Of a stretch of DNA of 64,000 nucleotides, positions 11,379 to 21,773 are shown in pieces. The stretch spans positions 106,973,591 through 107,037,590 of the forward strand of contig NC_035436.2 in the NCBI RefSeq assembly GCF_002127325.2. The letters run 5' to 3'. The notes under the pieces are model-generated. The model did no database searches and was not told where the DNA came from. It saw nothing but the letters and a program-made list of their open reading frames with translations. The position numbers were made by a program, and so were the translations under genes. The stretch is from Helianthus annuus (lineage: Eukaryota > Streptophyta > Magnoliopsida > Asterales > Asteraceae). Numbering within the stretch: position 1 is the stretch's first letter; the number at the start of each line of letters is the position of its first letter.

Positions 11379-13718
11379 TGTAACCACCACGAAATTTTGA
11401 ATTTCATATTAATTTTACATTTTCGTTTTCAATGTAACCTCATCTTATACGTTAATGCAAGTTGGCTATTTTATCCATCAGTGTCCATTCGCATATGTTT
11501 ATTTATTTTTTTTTCTTTTCTTTTTAAACTTATTCAATAGATAAAGTTTTTTTTTATATATAAGTTAACGATTTCAAAATTAATAATAACAAAACAATAT
11601 CATGATATCTCATTTTCAAACCATTTATAAAAGATCACGTAGTGTAAAAAAAAACATGGACTATAATTTTTAAAGTTATAAATTTTTTTAGCAAAGATCA
11701 ATGTTTTATTTAAACAAAAATTTCAATGGGCCATTTAGTTCTTTTGGTCTAAAATAAAACAAAGCCAGAAAGTCCAGGGACTATTTATAGCAAATTAAAC
11801 AAAAGTTTGAAATGTACAAAGGATTTCCTTCACGCGCTTTATTGTTGGATGTCGGCAAGTTTACAACTCACCGGATCTCCTATATCTCACCCAAGATTAT
11901 TGTTATCGAGTTTCCTAACTATCAATCATGAATTTATACACTAAAACAAACAAGTATTCGCTTTTATTAGCTGTTATATCATCTAATCTGGACCAAATCA
12001 ATTATGTTCGGAATCGAACAAGGAAATTGGATCATCCCACGATCCTTTCCAAACTCTTGGTGTCGGTGGAAAATTATTTAAATACGACCTTCCTCGCATC
12101 AAACAGACCTTATCACATCAAAGACACTCTCAACTTTTCGGTCCGAAGTCGTTTGAACCTGCAGGATCTTTGCCGGAGATCATTCTTCCTGTTGGAACTC
12201 TCGAACCCATCTAGATCTTCGCAACCCGTAAGTGTTCGTTACATGTTTCTGTTTGGATCAACTGGGTTTCATATGTCGACTTTGCTATACTCTGATGCAT
12301 AGAATTAAGGCTCGTCGTTGTTAACCGATTTGGGAGTAGGAGAGTCGTCGTAGAGTTAGATAAAAAAAACATCAAGAATTCGAGTTCATTCGAATCAGCC
12401 GCCATGGCTCACTTGTTGGCGAAATGCCCATTGAGCATATGGTCGCATATTCGAACCCGTCCACCTGCATACGTTTTTTTTTTTTGTTTTGTTTGTTTTT
12501 TACCTCACTTCAGTTGATTGATATTATGTTTCACATTTGACATTGGCTGCTATTCCATGCTAAAAAGAAGCAAAAAAGAAGCAAAGCATACATAGTATTA
12601 TATTCTTATTGTTATAATAAAATAGTTGTAATAAAGTTTACAAAACAACCTACTCTTTACAATTAAGAAAACAATTCAAATCTAATTGTGGTAGTGTAGT
12701 GGGGGCGCGGGTTCGTGTCCCGGTCCCTACATGCGCTGCATATATATATATTTTTTTAGATTCATTTTCTTTTGTTTTAACCATAAAACCATATAACTTT
12801 TTTTCTTTTTTTTTTTAACCTATTTAATTGGTAAGCAAATTCAACATGCCAATATTAAAATTAGGGTTTATTTTGTGCTTGACACCAAACTTAGTTCGTA
12901 GATTAAACTCGTTGTTTAACCATATTAGGGTAGCATTTGGGATTTTCCTAACGCCTTCGCTCCTCATTTCGTGTGTGAAATATTCGCTCCCTAAGATGAG
13001 TACATAGTTCCCTTTTTACCTCTTTTTGGGATGATACATATGATGAACTAAATTTTGCTTAAACGTTATACAATTCATTATTTTTTTTTATGGCTTATGT
13101 GATCACTATTTGCTTTGTATGAAACTTGTTGGTTTACTTCAACGTGCGCATTCATTAATTTCGGCCAAACCGTCCGGTAGTATATTATAGCGCTATAGGT
13201 GTGACGACCCATCTCCACTTCCATTTGGATTTGCTTATTTAACACATTTTGCTTATTTTGCTTTTTGGGAAGTGGAGGATGATAGAATCTGTTAAACATG
13301 CCAGCTTAGGTTTGAATGTGCCACCCGTGACCCATACTCGTTAAATGCAATATGCTTAGTGTTCTACTTGTGCCATATTGAATTGTAAATAAAATATTTT
13401 TATCACATGCTTTACCATAAAACCTATGTTACTCTCCGACTTTTAGCTGACCCATGTTTTTCTCACATATGTTTCAGGTGGTAACAATTGATGATGATTT
13501 ACAAGCTTTCTATCACTTAGGATCATGGAACTTTTTTGCCTTAGTTAAACTTTAAAACGATCGTTATGTCTTGTTTTGGACAAGTTGTTTGTTTGATTTG
13601 GTTGTTGAACATAAATTTGACTTAAAATTATATTTGAACTTTAATTAATGCCATGTGTCTTTGAGCATCCTATCATACGTGGCGCCCCAACATTTCCGTC
13701 TTCGGTTGGGGTGTTACA
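11379..13718 (+). repeat. 3' LTR of element B
   Basis: This matches the 5' LTR from TGTAACCACC to GTGTTACA, with small indels in the homopolymer runs and scattered substitutions (roughly 1-2% by eye). It retains both tRNA-like segments and the intron acceptor but has a mutated intron donor (12995-12996). It is followed by the target repeat GCCAC. Confidence 0.92.
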
Positions 13719-13859
13719 GCCACGTGGAGTCTTGCACGTGGAGCGAAGCGTCGTTGTGGATCGTTGAGAGCACTGTTCTGGTTATAGTCCGGTTTTAATA
13801 AAAACGTTTTTCCCATATTAAAACCAAGTTCTCTATAACCAATGGCTCTGATACCAATC
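13719..13859 (-). mobile_element. Orphan 5' leader fragment of a C-type element
   Basis: From about 13727 this matches the leader of C (30472-30598), including the reversed primer site GGCTCTGATACCA (13844-13856), and it joins directly to an LTR at 13860. Its own gag is absent. An internal region followed by a shared LTR is what unequal recombination between LTRs of tandem copies produces. Deletion at the B/C boundary is an alternative. Confidence 0.7.
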
Positions 13860-14253
13860 TGTCACACCCCCAAAATCCACCTGCGGAATATCACCGCTTG
13901 GGAGCGTGACTGACCAGGATCAAGCCACCAATCATATTGAACATGTAATTAATATCAAGTAAAATAAATGCAAACCAATCATTCAATACGATAGGTGTTC
14001 AAAACATAATTATAGTTTCAAGTGTAGCGGAAGCATAAGTACGAAAACCCAATGTATATCATAGTTCAAATGTTTAAATGTTTTAACATGGCATCCACGA
14101 TCCATGCTCCACAACGACCTGCTCCTCCCTGTCCGACTTTTTGTTGGACTTAGGGAGTCTGACTTTCTTATATCATGCATCAGCGTCAGTTAATCACATT
14201 CATACAATCCACGTTTCACATAAAGGCTTTCTTCAATTTATTCGCACAATATT
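13860..14253 (-). repeat. Left LTR of C, first part (with patched deletion)
   Basis: This begins TGTCACACCCCC (the LTR 3' end on the minus strand). At about 14131 it departs from the right LTR: some 660 bases present at 30872-31537 are missing. In their place are about 40 bases, 36 of which are an inverted copy of the LTR's own motif array (24697-24735 region) with one mismatch. The LTR intron lies inside the deletion. Confidence 0.85.
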
Positions 14254-14530
14254 TGTCACACCCCCAGAATCCACCCGCGGAGTACTACCGCTTGGAGGCG
14301 TGACTGACCAGGATCCAGCCACCAATCATACTGAACAAGCATATAAACAGTTATAAGAGTTTAACCAATACGATTGGTGTTTCAAAACAAATAAGTTTAA
14401 GTTGCACGCGGAAGCATAAGTCTCAAAATAAAACATAAGTTCAAATGTTTTCAAGTTTAACAAGGTACGCAGCAACCCGTGTCCCACAACGACTCTCCTC
14501 CATGCAAGCTCCAGCTGAGTACCTATGGTC

Positions 14531-15135
14531 CTGCAAAGCATGTAGTAACGAGTCAACAACTAGTTTAGTGAGTTCACGGTTGGGTGTTTGTTTTAGTTAT
14601 TCCGAAAACAGTTTCCTTTACTGGCATCCTGCCGTGGGGGTTACCCCATAGTTTAAAAACGTGACATGTTCATTCCCAGTTACTCCGGCACTCCAGCCGT
14701 GGGGGCTACCCCATGTTAGTTATCAGGCATTTCGGCCGTGGGGGCTACCCCATGCGTACACTAGACTCGTTACCATATCGACTGCTGACTGTAGTCATGT
14801 TTATGTGCCCTGAAAACATCAATGTCTATCATCATTGACGTGCCCCTGATCCATTAGTTCACGCCCGTCCTCTGCGGCACGGTGTGAGGTTTGTCAGACC
14901 TAAATAGCGCTATCAAACTAATGACCCGCTCGCCATTGGCCCAGCGATTAAGTCGATACAAAAAGGAGGGACTTCGTGATAGAGTTTTAGTCTAGTACGA
15001 GTTATCCGTCCATCCGGACGAGGAATCACATTCCTGAGCCATAGCCGTCCTACCCAAGGAGGACGAGGAATCCACGTTCCTTAACCCCGTTCCCAACCCA
15101 GGGAATCCCATGCTTTGTAGAGGGTGTGAACTCAC
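14531..15135 (-). other. Putative intron inside the D LTR
   Basis: Minus-strand donor ACCGAG|GTGAGTTCACAC and acceptor CATGCTTTGCAG|GACC, 605 bp. The same boundaries occur in the other D LTR at 22052-22656. The sequence right after the acceptor (GAGCTTGCA...GGAGGAG) is shared with C, F and G. Confidence 0.6.
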
Positions 15136-15417
15136 CTCGGTTTGCTCGGTAGTAACACAGAAGGGTCAATCAATTTGCAAGTAGTCAATCACGTCCTAAC
15201 ATAGATACCGCTTATAATCAGATTCAAACCAAGCTGTGCACATACAAGTAGCAATCACGGTGTAAAAGTTTAACATATTCAGTTAACAGTAACACATATA
15301 CAGTCCATAAGTTCAACCCAACCACTCAAGCCCAAATCATGCATCAACGGTTAACACAGAAAGCCCATAAGCCCGGCCCATTAATCGTAGGCCCATAAAT
15401 ACGTAAGCCCATTAAGT

Positions 15418-15675
15418 GTGGTTGCGAGTCGCAACAAGACTCGCAACTGCGCGGTCTTGGGTTGTGCTGCTTTTGGTTGCGAGTCGTAACCGGACTCGAA
15501 ATCACAGTTGCGGGTTATGCTGTTTGTGTTGATCAGGGATGGTTGCGAGTCGCAACCTGTGTCACAACCACGGTTTCGGCTTGGCATGCCATGGTTGCGG
15601 GTCGTAACCTGATGTTCTCGACTCGCAACTGATGTCGCAACATGGAGGTTTCTAGTCGCAACCAGGGTTTCGACT
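15418..15675 (-). repeat. GTTGCGAGTCGCAAC-type motif array in the D LTR
   Basis: About ten imperfect copies of GTTGCGACTCG or its reverse complement lie in both orientations, several fused as GTTGCGAGTCGCAAC. A copy is at about 22940-23178, where one 12-base unit is missing. The motif is shared with G but absent from C, E and F. Confidence 0.8.
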
Positions 15676-16403
15676 CCCCAACATCTGCTGATTTCTGCAC
15701 AGTTTGTACTATCCAATAGCATTTGAATATCATGCAACACAAATATTGTACTATCCACTAAAACATGTTTTGTTGTCTAACACTAACCAAAATCGGATCA
15801 AATAGGCAGAATTCAAACATTCAAAGCACATTCATATCATATTCAACAAGTTCTTCATGTATTCAAACTCATTCATCAAGTTTTTCATATATTCAAAGCA
15901 CAATAACACTTATTCAACCAAGTTATGAACAAGCATCAAAACATTTAGCATAATACCACAAGCCCGGTTTTATACTAATCCGATTGTATGACAATTGCAA
16001 GCCGATTACATAAACATCAACAACTAGTGGTTTAAACAAGATATCATAGTCCATCATGCAACATATATCCGAAAACATGTTAATCGATTCATCATCATTT
16101 GGTAACTACTTTCTATCAATCAACATCTTTATCATAGATAAACTATCATTTCTCATGTTCAAACTTAGCAAGCAACATAATGTCATAATAATCAATCCAA
16201 GCACAAAACATAACAAGGATTACTAACCGGCTAAGAGATAGGAAAGGTGAACTCCAAGGTCGATTTCCAAGCTTGATCCGAATCCTAGTGTTGGCCGGCT
16301 ACCAAGGTGTGTTTGTGTTTCTTAGGGTTTTTAGAGAGGGAAGGAGTGAGAGTATGAGTGTGTGTTGTTCAAGAGTAACAAGTGTGGTTAGGAGGGTAAT
16401 GCA

Positions 16404-16422
16404 CATATATATATATATATTA
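16404..16422 (-). promoter_or_regulatory. TATA-repeat promoter element of the D LTR
   Basis: A TA-dinucleotide run is followed, in the minus direction, by a C/T-rich stretch. The 5' LTR equivalent at 23913-23926 is shorter by a few units and is the copy that would drive D. Confidence 0.5.
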
Positions 16423-16701
16423 GCTTCAAGTGGTGCACCCTTAATGGGTTTTGGTTGATGGTTTGCGGCCCAAAGGCCCACCGGCCACTATTCACTCGAG
16501 ACCTCATGGTCTCGAGTCGGGTTCTTTGTTTTCGGGTTGGGTTCTCGGCTTGCTTATAATACATACGTATATACATACAAACACACAAACAAGGCACATT
16601 TCACATAAAACTTCACATTTATTAACAAGTTAACCAGTCCCATAGTGTACAAGTATGTTACATCGAGACACAAGAAAGGTTCTAAATTTCGAGTTGTCAC
16701 A

Positions 16702-16762
16702 TCATCCCCAAGTTGAAAGAAATTTCGTCCCGAAATTTGATGGCACTCACTGAGGAAGCTAG
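16702..16762 (-). other. Hairpin and polypurine tract of D
   Basis: AAATTTCGGGACGAAATTT is followed by a purine-rich run ending GTTGGGGATGA directly before the 3' LTR (minus strand). This is the functional tract. A second hairpin, purine run and TGTGACACC lies just upstream inside the gag-pol tail (about 16794-16845). Confidence 0.85.
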
Positions 16763-19700
16763 TTAAGTTGCAAGGTTTTCCCGGTTATCCTGGGGTGTCA
16801 CATCCACCCCCCGTTGATCTGGAATTTCGTCCCGAAATTCCGTAGCTTCAGCCTCAGTAGCGGTTGCACTGTTCTCAAACAGTTGGGGATACTTTTGTTT
16901 CATCCGATCTTCGCGCTCCCAGGTGAACTCTGGGCCGCGACGTGAGTTCCAACGAACTCGAACGAGAGGTATTCTAGTGCTTTTGAGGACCTTAACATCC
17001 CGGTCCGTGATTTCGACTGGTTCCTCGACGAATTTCAACTATTCGTCGATCGTAAGTTCCTTCAGAGGAACTACGTGGGTCTCATCTGACAGACACTTCT
17101 TCAGATTCGACACATGGAAAACGTTGTGAACTGCACCGAGTTCTGCTGGTAAGTTCAGTCTGTAGGCCACCTTGCCTATTTTCTCAATGATCTCGAAAGG
17201 TCCAACGTATCGTGGGTTAAGTTTGCCTCGTTTACCGAAACGAACCACACCCTTCCAGGGTGAAACTTTGAGTAATACCCGCTCCCCAACCTGGAGCTCA
17301 AGTGGTTTCCTGCCCTTATCGGCGTAGGCCTTCTGACGGTCTCGAGCGGCCGCCATGCGTTGTCGTATTTGAGCAATCCGCTCAGTAGTGTCTACCACAT
17401 GTTCTGGACCAGTGATTTGACTATCCCCCACCTCTGCCCAACAAAGAGGTGACCGGCATTTACGTCCGTACAATGCCTCAAACGGAGCAGCTTTAATGCT
17501 GGTGTGGTAGCTGTTATTATACGAGAATTCCACGAGTGGCAGATGCCTTTCCCAGCTGTTGCCAAAGTCGATTACACAAGCGCGAAGCATGTCTTCTAAG
17601 GTCTGGATAGTGCGTTCGGACTGCCCGTCCGTCTGTGGGTGATACGCTGTGCTCATATCTAAACGTGAGCCAAAAGATTTGTGCATTGCTTGCCACAGTT
17701 CCGAAGTAAAACGTGCATCTCGATCAGAGATGATAGAGGTGGGCACCCCGTGCCTCGAAACAACTTCCTTGAGGTATATTTCCGCTAAAGTGGAGAATTT
17801 ATCCGTCTCCTTAATTGCCAAGAAGTGTGCGGATTTTGTGAGTCGATCCACGATCACCCAGATAGTATCGTTTCCGCGCTGTGATCTAGGTAAGCCTGTA
17901 ATGAAATCCATGGAAATTTGCTCCCATTTCCATTGTGGTATCTCTGGTTGTTGGAGTAGACCCGAGGGTTTCTGATATTCCGTCTTGACTCGCGCACAAG
18001 TCAAACACTTGCTGACGTAGGTTGCTATGTGGGCCTTCATGCTAGGCCACCAATACGTAGTTTTGATATCGTGGTACATCTTATCTGAACCTGGGTGTAT
18101 CGAGTAGCGGGATTTGTGTGCTTCGTCCATTACAAGTTCTCGTAAGTCGCCATAGAGTGGGACCCAAATACGTCCTGTTACGTAGTAAGCACCGTCTTCC
18201 TTCTGTTCTAAGCGTCGTGTTGACCCGCGTAGGGCTTCAGCTCTAACGTTTTCTGGTTTCAGTGCTTCTATCTGAGCAGCTCGTATTTGCGAAGGCAAAC
18301 TAGAATGGATCGTGAGTTGTAAAGCTTTCACGCGTTTAGGCGCAGTGTCTTTTCGACTAAGGGCGTCAGCCACGACATTGGCCTTGCCCGGGTGATACCT
18401 GATGGAGCACTCGTAGTCATTCAGCAGCTCGACCCATCGTCGTTGTCGCATGTTCAGCTCTTTCTGCTTGAATATGTGTTCCAGGCTCCTATGGTCAGTG
18501 TAGATGGCGCACTTGGTTCCGTACAGGTAATGTCGCCATAGTTTAAGTGCGAAAATGACAGCTCCCAGTTCCAAATCATGTGTAGTGTAGTTCTTTTCAT
18601 GAACCTTGAGTTGGCGTGAGGCGTAGGCTATGACCTTATCTCGTTGCATCAATACACATCCGAGGCCTTGAATTGATGCATCACAGTAAACCACAAAGTC
18701 GTCTGTGCCCTCTGGCAGTGAAAGGATAGGTGCACTACAAAGTCTATCCTTTAGATGCTGAAAAGCTAACTCTTGTGCATTTCCCCAATGATAAACAACG
18801 CCCTTCTGTGTTAGCGAAGTGAGGGGCTGCGCGATCTTAGAAAAATCCTTAATGAACCTTCTGTAATAACCTGCCAATCCCAAGAATTGGCGAATTTCCT
18901 TTGGTGTACGAGGTGCTGGCCAGTTCTTAATAGAGTCTACTTTGGATGGATCAACGTGAATCCCATCCTTGTTCACCACATGCCCTAGGAAATGGACCTC
19001 TCGAAGCCAGAAGTCGCATTTCGAGAATTTTGCGTAAAGCTGTTCCTTCCGAAGGAGTTCCAGAATAAGCCGCAGATGCTGTTCGTGCTCCTCTTTACTC
19101 TTAGAATAGATCAGGATGTCGTCGATGAAGACTATAACAAACTTGTCCAGATAAGGCTTGCATACTCGGTTCATCAAATCCATGAAGACTGCGGGTGCGT
19201 TCGTTAGCCCAAACGGCATGACCAAAAACTCATAGTGCCCATACCGAGTTCTAAAGGCGGTCTTAGAGACATCCTCTTCTCGAACTCTCAGCTGGTGATA
19301 TCCTGATCTCAGATCGATCTTTGAGTAGTAGCTCGACCCCTGCAACTGGTCGAACAAGTCGTCAATGCGTGGTAGAGGATAACGATTCTTTACAGTCACC
19401 TTGTTGAGTTCTCGATAGTCGATGCACATTCTGAAGGTACCATCCTTCTTCTTCACAAATAGTACTGGAGCTCCCCAAGGCGATGAGCTAGGACGAATAA
19501 AACCCTTATCCAAGAGTTCTTGTAGTTGCGTAGAGAGTTCCTCCAACTCTGATGGCGCTAAACGATAAGGTGCACGTGCTATAGGCGCAGCTCCAGGAGC
19601 TAATTCAATCTGAAACTCGACTTGGCGATGGGGCGGAAGACCAGGTAATTCCTCAGGGAATACCTCAGGATAGTCTCGTACAACTGGAAAATCTTCTAGC

Positions 19701-21465
19701 TTCTTCTCCTTCTCTGTGGTGTCAGTAACTAAAGCCAAAATCGCAGTGTGGCCCTTTCGTAAGCACTTCTGGGCCTTAAGAAGAGAGATGATGTTCTCAA
19801 CAGCACTTCTCTTGTCGCCACGAATCATGAGAGGTTCACTACCTAAACCAGAAATACGAACGATCTTCTCGTTGCAGAGAATCTCTGCTCGGTGTTGGGA
19901 TAACCAGTCCATCCCAATGACAACGTCGAAACTACCCAAGACGATAGGAATAAGGTCAATAGAGAAGGTCTTGTTAGCGAGTACAAGTTGGCAACCTTTG
20001 ACTACGTGCGAGGCCTCCAAACTCTTACCATTAGCTAGCTCTATAGTGTGCTTGATGTTCAGGGGCGTTGGAATACGCTTAAGCATTTTACTAACTTCTA
20101 GTGACACATAGCTAGTATCGGCACCCGAATCAAATAAGACTGTAACATAAAAGTCGTCGAGAAGGAACTTACCCGTCACCATGTTGGGATCATTCCTTGC
20201 TTCACCTTGACCAATCACGAACACTCGTCCCCTGGCACCATTGTTGTTGTTGTTGTTCCCATTGTTACCATTCCCCTGATTGTTGTTGTTGTTGTTCTGG
20301 TTCTGTTGGGGACAATCTTTCTTGAAGTGGCCTTCAGCTCCACACTGAAAGCATCCTTTGTTGTTACCCTGTTGCTGTCGCTGGTTCTGCTGAGGTTGCT
20401 GACGATTCTGATTGGCGGGGTATGCGCTCCTGCAATCCCTTGCAACATGACCAGGCTTGTTGCACCGACGACAGTTGCCCCTGGTGCATGGCCCACTGTG
20501 GTGTAGGTTGCAGCGATTGCATTTGGGGTGATTCCCCTTGTACCCACCATGACTTTGACCACCAGACGATTGCTGACTGGGGCTCTTGTGGTCGTCAGTC
20601 TTTCTTTGCTGAGACTGAGATTGCACAGAAGTTGAACCCTTGCTTGAAGTTCCATCCCATTTCCGTTTGTCCCCACTAGATGTACCAGAAGTAGTTGCAG
20701 CACCTATGCGCTTTGGTAACTTGTTCTGCTCCACCGCTTGGTCAGTAAGACGGTGAGCCAACTGAACAACCTGCTGGATAGTAGTCAAGTTTGCTGAAGT
20801 CACATGGCTTTGGATCTCTGGCACCAAGCCCTTGAGATAAAGTTCAATTCGCTTATACGGAGGGTCCACCATAGTAGGACACAACAAGGCAAGCTCATGC
20901 GATCTCTTAGTGTACGCCTCAATCTCTGACCCCGTCATCTTGAGATTGTAGAACTCATCTTCCAGCTTATGGATGTCATCGCGACTGCAGTATTCCTCCT
21001 TGACCATTTCCTTGAAAGTTTCCCATGGGGTGGCGTTGGCAGCAACCAATCCCAGCATTTGCACTTGAGCATTCCACCACGTGAGGGCCAAACCCTCGAG
21101 AGTACCAGTAGCATACTTCACCCTGCGCGCTTCAGGGCATTCACACATCTCGAACACAGATTCTAGTTTCTCAAACCAGTGTAGGAGACCTACTGCTCCT
21201 TCAGTTCCGCTAAAAGTAGTGGGTCGACAGTCCATAAAGGTCTTAAATGTGCACACCAGTGCCTGAGCATATTGACCTAAGGTAGGTGAAAGAAAGACAG
21301 AGTTTAACACAAAGGTTGGTTCACGAGAGTAGGATCCAAATGATCCTAGAACAAATTCGGACTGCAGGATATACCTCCTGCGTTTGCAGCTGCAAGCGCT
21401 GCGGCAACTCGTTCGTTGATCAAAGCCGTCAACTGGGCTTGTGTCATGTTAACGCGTCCAGACAT
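16763..21465 (-). pseudogene. Element D gag-pol, one stop and one intron
   Basis: The start [11 protein letters not shown] is at 21465. Exon 1 (91 bases) ends at 21375. The intron is 21277-21374 and exon 2 runs on in frame, both junctions in phase 1. Gag core, two CCHC knuckles ([28 protein letters not shown]), protease (DSGADTS), RT (FIDD), RNase H, integrase HHCC and D/D/E residues, and the chromodomain-like end are all present. The only break is a TAG at 17039-17041, between ELTIDE and the chromodomain-like end. The protein made would lack that end and the tail. About 1500 codons in total, the normal length beside G. Confidence 0.92.
21277..21374 (-). other. Intron in D gag
   Basis: Donor GCAGGAG|GTATATCC and acceptor CACCTACCTTAG|GTCAATATG, 98 bp. 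Without removal the frame hits a stop. With removal Gag reads AAANAGGQYAQ, matching the uninterrupted G protein ([10 protein letters not shown]). The homologous site in G has no intron. Confidence 0.75.
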
Positions 21466-21773
21466 GATTCTTCATAATAAGAGTAATACGAGTGAGAGAG
21501 GTTCGCGAAAGTACGATAGTAGGATAGAGCAAGCACACACGTGTTCAAACAACAGTAGTTATACTAATCAAGCATACCATGAGCAATGTACTATGTATCT
21601 AACAAGTAGGCAATATACACATATCATATCACCTAGAATGTCGAGCCTTGCAAGTGGAGTGGAGCGTCGTTGTGGACCGTTGAGCACTAAACCGGTTATA
21701 GTCTGGTTTTAACAAAAACGTTTCCCCTTTATTAAAACCAAGTTCACTATAACCAATGGCTCTGATACCAATC
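21466..21773 (-). other. 5' leader of D with primer binding site
   Basis: The reversed primer site GGCTCTGATACCA is at 21758-21770, three bases from the LTR. On the minus strand the leader contains CATTCTAG|GTGATATG, a possible donor shared in form with C, F and G. No open frame is recognised. Confidence 0.8.

Larger units (their letters stand above)
3909..13718 (+). mobile_element. Element B: complete Ty3/gypsy chromovirus (Tekay/Del-like)
   Basis: LTRs lie at 3909-6234 and 11379-13718, both TGTAACCACC...GTGTTACA. The primer site is at 6238-6250 and the polypurine tract at 11366-11378. One gag-pol frame lies between. The five bases before (GCCAC, 3904-3908) and after (GCCAC, 13719-13723) match, so this is an intact single insertion. 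The left flank is the E LTR. The right flank becomes a fragment of another element's leader within a few bases, so the locus was rearranged. Two nonsense codons make it non-autonomous. Confidence 0.92.
14254..16701 (-). repeat. 3' LTR of element D
   Basis: On the minus strand it runs TGTGACAACTCG...GGGGGTGTGACA. It holds a TA-repeat TATA box (16404-16422), an array of GTTGCGAGTCGCAAC-like palindromes (15418-15675), the LTR intron (14531-15135) and, inside the intron, three copies of GCCGTGGGGGCTACCCCAT (14621-14755). Confidence 0.93.

Noticed and set aside
14141..14651. Short frames around the left edge of D
   Set aside because: They cross element borders or translate LTR repeats, with no conserved content.
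20207..20703. Frames opposite the D knuckle and Asn-rich linker region
   Set aside because: Shadows of gag on the other strand or in another frame; low-complexity composition.
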